Shown here: one piece after another, positions 58,561-64,000 of the stretch | How positions within the stretch are numbered: position 1 is the first letter of the stretch | Layout: the number at the start of each line of letters is the position of its first letter | Assembly: GCF_030272615.1 (NCBI RefSeq) | Contig: NC_081409.1 | Location: 616,326,755 to 616,390,754, forward strand | Direction: 5' to 3' | Length of the DNA: 64,000 nt | Source: Cryptomeria japonica | Lineage: Eukaryota > Streptophyta > Pinopsida > Cupressales > Cupressaceae | The notes under the pieces: generated by a model | Told to the model about the DNA's origin: nothing | Database searches by the model: none | What the model saw: only the letters and a program-made list of their open reading frames with translations | Translations under genes and position numbers: made by a program

Positions 58561-58959
58561 GTATTTGATGAATCTTCTCTAACAAAATTAGACATTGTAG
58601 AAAACGATTTGGGACAGGAACAAGTAACACAATATCAACAAGTTCAGTTGGAGACTCATCCATCTAGAAAAGAAGAAGAAGGTGCAGATTTAGAAGACAT
58701 ACAGGAAAGTGTGAAACACCACAACCATCTCCAAGGAGATCTACACAAGTAAAAAATACTCCTAAAAGGTATGATGATTTTGTTTCATCAATTAATTTGA
58801 TTTCTAACGTTGGGGAACCAAGTTGTTATCAGGAAGTAGTGAATGTCATTGAAAATGCTAAATGGAAAATAAAAATGAAAAAAGAAATGGATGCCTTGGA
58901 GAAGAATAAGACATGAGACTTGGTAGAACTTCCTATTGGCATTTCAATACAAAAGAGAG
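58561..58959 (+). pseudogene. outer Copia linker and start of RT, truncated
   Basis: A low-complexity acidic linker is followed by NVIENAKWKIKMKKEMDALE and EKNKT, a stop, and LVELPIG, the first conserved RT block of Copia elements. The rest of RT is absent because the next LTR starts at 58960. Confidence 0.8.
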
Positions 58960-60430
58960 TGTTGGCATTTCAATAAGGATATTGAGAAGGTTGTTGGAGA
59001 TTATTGATATAACTAAAGAAGGATGATTACTATCTTAATAATATTATTTTGTCATTGATGTCAAGAAATTGATTTTTTGATTCAGTATGATGTTGCCATA
59101 TCTTGAGAAGTATGTTTTGATGAGTATTAAGAGGTCGGTAAGTGACACAAAAAGAATGTGATAATAAAGGGGAGAAATAAGTTATTCAATGGGCAACTAT
59201 TACCGAGTTAGACAATGATGAGATCATGTTGTTTTGATTGTTTTGATATCCTACATATGTTGTTGATTATAAGTTTAATATTGTATTATGTCATCGAGCA
59301 AAGAACCTAGTTGGTAAACCTTAAGGTTATCGATATCGGTTAAAGAAGGAAAAATGTTAACCGAGTGAAGTTCAGTATTAACCGAGTAACAACCGAGTTT
59401 AATAGATCACATTGGATGAATAAAAACATTATTTAATGGAGGATGTTGATGAGCTGGAGTTGATCAGATGATTGGTATGCCGTGCAAGAAGTTTGTTAAG
59501 AATCGAGGACATGGAAAATACAAGAGGAAGATCTATAGCACAGATTGAACCGCAATAACCTAGCACAAGTTCCTAGGAAGGAATGCAAGTTCCAAGGCGA
59601 GGTAAAATGTTTTCAGATCAAAGGATCCATTGAACCTAGTCAAGTTTGATGATCTGATGGCTAAGATTGATCATGGGAAATGTGATCAAGGAGATTAAGC
59701 GGTTAGAAATTGTTTATAAATAAGGAATTGTTGATAAACAATGTATGCGGGCAAATGTATGCACAGTGATGCTACAGTAATGTTTACCAAGCACAGAAGC
59801 TTGAAGATCTGATTAAAGAATAGATTGAGAAGCCCAACAAGCCCAACAAGCCCAACAAGGGACAAGATAAGTCTTATGCCAAGATTGTCTTGAGCAAATA
59901 GAATCTGCTTTAGCATTTGAGATGTGAAGTTGCAGATATAATTTATTACTGTTATTTATTTTGTAAGTGACAGGAAATCTCTTAACCGAGTGGACTTAAC
60001 AATCTTATTTGTAAACCCTCTAGCAAGGTAACATTCTAAATGAGTGTTTGAAATCCTTTGACAAGGTCACTTCTAACAAAGTGCAAGACTCTAACAAGTC
60101 TAAGGGAAATCCCTTAATCAGGTCACATCTAGCAATGTGTTTGTAATCTTTAACAGGATTAGCTTTTAACCGAGCATACTCTAGAAGGGTATATTTCTTA
60201 GTGGGTCCGAAATCCCACAATGGTTTTTCCCTATTTGGGTTTCCACATTAAATCTGGTGTTGTATGTGTTGTGATGTTATCTGTTCACGAGTTTGAATGT
60301 TTTACAATTTTGGTTATATATTCTAAAGTATAAGCTACCGAGGTTGAATCTGTTGAATATATTGAAGATTAAGTTTCTATGATTCAGCCCCCCCTCTCAT
60401 CTTATTAACTATTAGCATCCGAGCTTTACA
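58960..60430 (+). repeat. 5' LTR of the third Copia
   Basis: It starts TGTTGGCATTTCAATAAGG, where the outer Copia RT stops, and ends GAGCTTTACA directly before the primer site. A 'gattcagccccccctctcat' block lies near its end, as in the mirror-oriented solo LTR at 48419-50040. The start is supported by the break in the older element; the second LTR is outside the window. Confidence 0.75.
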
Positions 60431-60432
60431 AT

Positions 60433-60444
60433 TGGTATTAGATC
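60433..60444 (+). other. primer binding site of the third Copia
   Basis: TGGTATTAGATC is two mismatches from the Met primer site and lies two bases after the LTR end, the same spacing as in the minus-strand Copia. Confidence 0.75.
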
Positions 60445-60494
60445 TTTGGACTCCGAAAGAAAAGTTTAAAGGTACTTGAGGCAAATATCCAAAG

Positions 60495-61418
60495 ATGTAT
60501 AAAAGGGATGCACCAAAGCTGAACAAGTCAAGTTTCTCCACATGGCAGAAAAGGATGAAGCTGCATTTATCAGGAATTGGAGAATATGCAACATATTATT
60601 TGGAGAATGATTACATAGCACCTAGCACCAACCCGATAACAATGGAAGAGATGAAGGCAAAGCAAGAACATATTCAAGCTATGATTGAAATAACATCTGC
60701 ATTAACCGACTCAGAGTTTAATGATCTAGAAGGTTGTAATGATGCAAAGGCAATGTGGACCAAGCTCATATCTGTGTATGGTGGTGATGAACATGTTCAA
60801 AGAGAAAAAGTAGATAGTCTAAGAGGACAACTTGAATCCATGAGAATGAATGAAGGTGAGAACATAACCCAATATAGTACAAGGTTAAAGGAAATTGTCA
60901 ATCAAATCAAAGGAGCAGGAAGAACTATTGAAGAAAAGGATGTAACAAGTAAGTTGTTGAGAACCCTTCTACCTGCTTATGCCATTCGAGTCTCTGCAAT
61001 CAATGAATTAAGGTCTATACCAAATATGTGAGTCTCTTTGGATGCCACTATCGGTAAGCTACATGCATTTGAGTTAAGTAATTTTGATAACAGTGGGTCT
61101 TCGGTAAATAAAGTTGAATATGCATTTAGTTCTTTTCATATTGGTGAATTTGATGACTATAATGATAGAATGAATAAGTATTCTGAAGGAAATCACAGTG
61201 GAGCAAGTGAGAGATTTTGCAAAAACATGGAAGAAGTACACAAACTGTATGAGGAAATCAGAAAGCAAGAAGAGTTTGAAGCACTATTGGGTAGAAGGTT
61301 ACCAAGAGGCAAAGGTAAGTATAAAGGAAAGCTACCTTTAAAATGTTTTAACTGTGATAGAATAGGACATATGGCCTCTAACTGTCCTGACAAAGAATCT
61401 AGTGAAAAGAGAGAATAA
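60495..61418 (+). pseudogene. third Copia gag
   Basis: ATG starts MYKRDAPKLNKSSFSTWQKR. Then come AMWTKLISVYGGDEHVQREK, LRGQLESMRMNEGENITQYS, SKLLRTLLPAYAIRVSAINE, a stop at 61029-61031, DATIGKLHAFELSNFDN, and the helical EEVHKLYEEIRKQEEFEALL. An intact CCHC knuckle, CFNCDRIGHMASNC, lies at about 61343-61384. One stop at 61416-61418 closes the frame before protease. Gag packages the element RNA in virus-like particles. Confidence 0.92.
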
Positions 61419-61556
61419 GGAGAAGACAAATAGAAAGACAATCACTACAGAGGACACTGAGACTTCAGAAGGAGAGGTAGAAAGACATGCCTAGTAGCTG
61501 ATGAGGAATCCAACGATGACAAATCTGATGAAACTGATACAGAGGAAGTTGTTTAT

Positions 61557-62984
61557 GTGGCTATCAAAGATGGATCAGATGAAGAAAGGTATGAAGAAAA
61601 AGCCCTAATATCTCACATAAATAAAAATGATTCTTGGATCATAGATAGTGGATGCTCACATCACATGACAGGTGATAAACATGAGTTTGTTAAATTAGAA
61701 GACTATGATGGAGGATATGTAAGATTTGGTAATGATGCACCATGTCCAGTGAAAGGTAAAGGATCTATAACACTTCTTGACAATGCTAAATGTGATGATG
61801 TATACTGGGTTGAAGGTTTGAAATACAATTTGTTGAGTGTAGCACAACTAAACAACACAGGATACCAAATAGAATTCCAGAAGGGATGTGTCAAAGTTCA
61901 TGACAAGCATGGAAAGTTGGCTGCTACCGGGACACAAACAAAAGGTAATACATTTCATCTTGACTCAACTCGGAACAAATTTCTATATACAAAAATAGAA
62001 GATACCTCATTATGGCATAAAAGGTTTTGTCATGTAAATTTTGATAATCTGATCAAAATAAGTAAGAAGCACCGAGTAAGAGGTCTACTGAGCCTGGAAA
62101 AACCAGAAAATGCAATATGCCAAGGATGTCAGATGGGTAAGATGACAAGATCAAGCTTTACAAGTAACTCCTACACTTCTAAAGGAATTTTAGATCTTGT
62201 ACACACTGATCTTTGTGGTCCTATGAAAGTTCAAAGTCATTATGGTGATAAATATTTCATATTAAGTGTGGATGATTATTTAAGAATGATGTCAGTTATG
62301 TTTTTAAAAGAAAAATCAGAAGCTTTTCAAATGTTTAAATGGTACAAGGAAAGAGTTGAAAATGATACAGGAAGACAACTGAAATGTCTTAGATCTGATA
62401 GAGGAGGAGAGTTCACTTCTGATGAATTTAACTTATTCTGCAATGATCATGGTATAAAAAGGCAAGTATCTGCACCAAGAACTCCACAACAAAATGGGAT
62501 AGTTGAAAGAAGAAACAGATCAATTGTAGACTGTGCCAGAAGCCTGATGATAGAAAAGAGGGTACCTCAAACATTTTGGAGAGAAGCAATCAGCACTATA
62601 GTTTACACCCTGAACTGAGTACAACTGAAGAAAGGAAATTTGAAGACACCATATGAAATTTGGTATGACAAGAAACCTAATGTGAGTTATTTTAAAATCT
62701 TTGGAAGTAGATGTTATGTTCACAAAGATGACATAAATGGAAAGTTTGATCAGAAAAGCGAGGAAGGAACATTTCTTGGTTGTTCTTCTAGAAGTAAAGC
62801 ATTTAAATGTCTGATCAAATCATCTAACAAAATAGTAGAAAGTGCAAATGTGAAAATTGATGAATTTGTAGAAAGAAATGATGAAGGAAATTCCAAAGAA
62901 CTAGAAAATTATGAAGAATTTGTTTATGTTCAACCAAGAAACCCTACTGAGAAAGTTGCTAAAGAAAATGAAGATAATATCTAG
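61557..62984 (+). pseudogene. third Copia protease and integrase
   Basis: WIIDSGCSHHMTGDKHEFVK is the protease site. VYWVEGLKYNLLSVAQL, SLWHKRFCHVNFDNLI and CQGCQMGK form the pre-integrase zinc finger. LDLVHTDLCGPMKV, LSVDDYLRMMSVMFLKEK, CLRSDRGGEFTSDEF and APRTPQQNGIVERRNRS carry the catalytic Asp, Asp and Glu. One TGA stop at 62616-62618 is followed in the next frame by LKTPYEIWYDKKPN, FGSRCYVHKDD and EGTFLGCSSRSKAFKC. A stop after EDNI separates it from RT. Confidence 0.92.
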
Positions 62985-63182
62985 TTACCGAGTGATGAAG
63001 AAGATCATACAGAGCCTACTGAGCCTATATTAGCCAAATATGTCTGAAGAAATCATGCATCAAGTCATATTATAGGAGATAAGGATGATCCAGTGATGAC
63101 AAGGAACAAACTGAGACAGAACACATGTCTGATATCTGAATTTGAATCGAGAATAGTAAAAGAGGCATTTAACAATGAAGAT

Positions 63183-64000
63183 TAGGTAAATGCTATGACA
63201 AAAGAGATTGATCAAATCAAGAGGAATGAAACATGGACATTGGTCCCAAGACCAAAAGAGAAAAATGTAATCACTACAAAGTGGATTTTCATAAACAAGC
63301 TAAATGAAAAAGGTGAGGTCATTCGGAATAAAGCAAGACTAGTTTGCAAAGGTTATGCTCAAGAAGAAGCAATTGATTATGGTGAGACTTTTGCACCTAT
63401 GTCTAGACTTGAGGGAGTGAGAACATTGTTGGCATATGCTGCTTTCAAAAATTTCAAGGTATATCAAATGGATGTTAAATCTGCATTTTTGAATGGTATA
63501 CTAGAAGAAGTTTATACTGAACAACCTGAAGGATTTGTTGAAGACAAGAATAAAGATCAGGTATGTAAATTGAACAAAGCTTTATATGGTCTGAAACAAG
63601 CACCTAGAGCATGGTATGAAAGACTACACTCTTATTTGATCAAGATTGGATTTATAAGGACAAGTGAAAACAACAATATGTACATGAAAAATGATGAGGA
63701 CAATGGAATATTGATCTTAGCCATATTTGTTGATGATATTATTTTTTGTGGAAATGATTCTTTATGCAAGAACTTTGGAAATGAAATGTGCAAATAATTT
63801 GAGATGTCATTAATCGGTGAAATAAAGTATTTTATAGGTTTACAAATACTGCAAATGAAAGATGAGATTTTCATTACTCAATCCAAGTACATAAAGGAAA
63901 TCTTGAAGAAATTTGGAATGGAGGATTCTAAACCTATAAGTACTCATATGACTACTAACTGTAAACTATCAAAGAATGATGAATTTGCATCTGTTGATGA
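63183..64000 (+). pseudogene. third Copia reverse transcriptase, incomplete at window end
   Basis: After one stop at 63184-63186 come [20 protein letters not shown] and [58 protein letters not shown] and [19 protein letters not shown] follow, then the catalytic box [13 protein letters not shown] at about 63720-63758. One stop at 63795-63797 is followed by GEIKYFIGLQI and SKYIKEILKKFGMED, still open at the end of the window. Catalytic aspartates are present, so loss of function rests on the few stops. Confidence 0.92.

Larger units (their letters stand above)
46553..58959 (+). mobile_element. outer Copia retrotransposon (plus), split and 3'-truncated
   Basis: The parts in order are: a probable 5' LTR (46553-46951 continuing at 55437-55546), a degenerate primer site (55549), gag (55615-56240), a zinc knuckle, a protease-like part, an inserted LTR (56788-57677), integrase (57690-58400) and the start of RT (to about 58955). 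The minus-strand Copia at 46952-55436 sits in its LTR, and the younger Copia starting at 58960 cuts it inside RT. The LTR start at 46553 is a guess from TGTTGGG; no 3' LTR is present in the window. Confidence 0.7.
58960..64000 (+). mobile_element. third Copia retrotransposon (plus), runs off the window
   Basis: A 5' LTR (58960-60430), a primer site, gag (60495-61418), protease, integrase and RT lie in Copia order, with only about five stop codons interrupting otherwise long frames. It is therefore the best preserved and presumably youngest element here. RNase H and the 3' LTR lie beyond 64000. Confidence 0.9.

Overview
The window reads as nuclear DNA of a seed plant with a very repeat-rich, AT-rich genome, most likely a gymnosperm or conifer. 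That assignment is an inference. It rests on one intron-bearing plant gene in about 60 kb of decayed LTR retrotransposons and LINEs, initiator-tRNA-Met primer sites, and plant-type LINEs with a zinc-binding domain and a terminal RNase H. No bacterial, organellar, rRNA, tRNA or CRISPR feature was seen.

Region 1 (1-8,900). A single intact gene lies on the minus strand at 2631-6265. Its three exons join in frame to a 636-residue nodulin-like/NFD4-like MFS membrane transporter. Its 3' flank carries a tandemly duplicated LINE tail. Its 5' flank carries degenerate 200-450 bp direct repeats.

Region 2 (8,900-15,067). There are degenerate tandem repeats, then a solo LTR (11622-12935) with a 5-bp target duplication, then DNA in which I see no gene.

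Region 3 (15,068-23,047). A minus-strand Gypsy-type element has gag-like coding with a G-patch-like motif and no recognisable pol. Its two LTRs differ by about 1.26 kb in length. A solo LTR (20539-21179, duplication AGAGG) sits inside its gag.

Region 4 (about 23,400-36,360). A decayed plus-strand LINE is split by a chromodomain-bearing Ty3/Gypsy element (26337-32552). The CCAAT duplication lets the LINE reading frame be followed across the insertion. The LINE is followed by a degenerate region of unknown coding type.

Region 5 (36,360-46,550). This holds one unrecognised 130-codon ORF, a decayed minus-strand LINE, a 197-bp Mutator-type MITE with a perfect 9-bp target duplication, and long stretches with nothing recognisable.

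Region 6 (46,550-64,000). This is a stack of nested Copia elements. A plus-strand Copia (about 46553-58959) has its 5' LTR split by a minus-strand Copia (46952-55436). The minus-strand Copia has itself been hit by a solo LTR (48419-50040) and by a 981-bp TIR element (52332-53312), and it lacks the core of its reverse transcriptase. The outer Copia also carries a probable solo LTR (56788-57677) and is cut off at 58960 by a third, younger Copia that runs off the window.

The genes do not form a pathway. Apart from the transporter, essentially all coding sequence is retroelement remnant. I found no convincing new biological system; the main interest is the exactly readable order of insertions and two non-autonomous DNA transposons.
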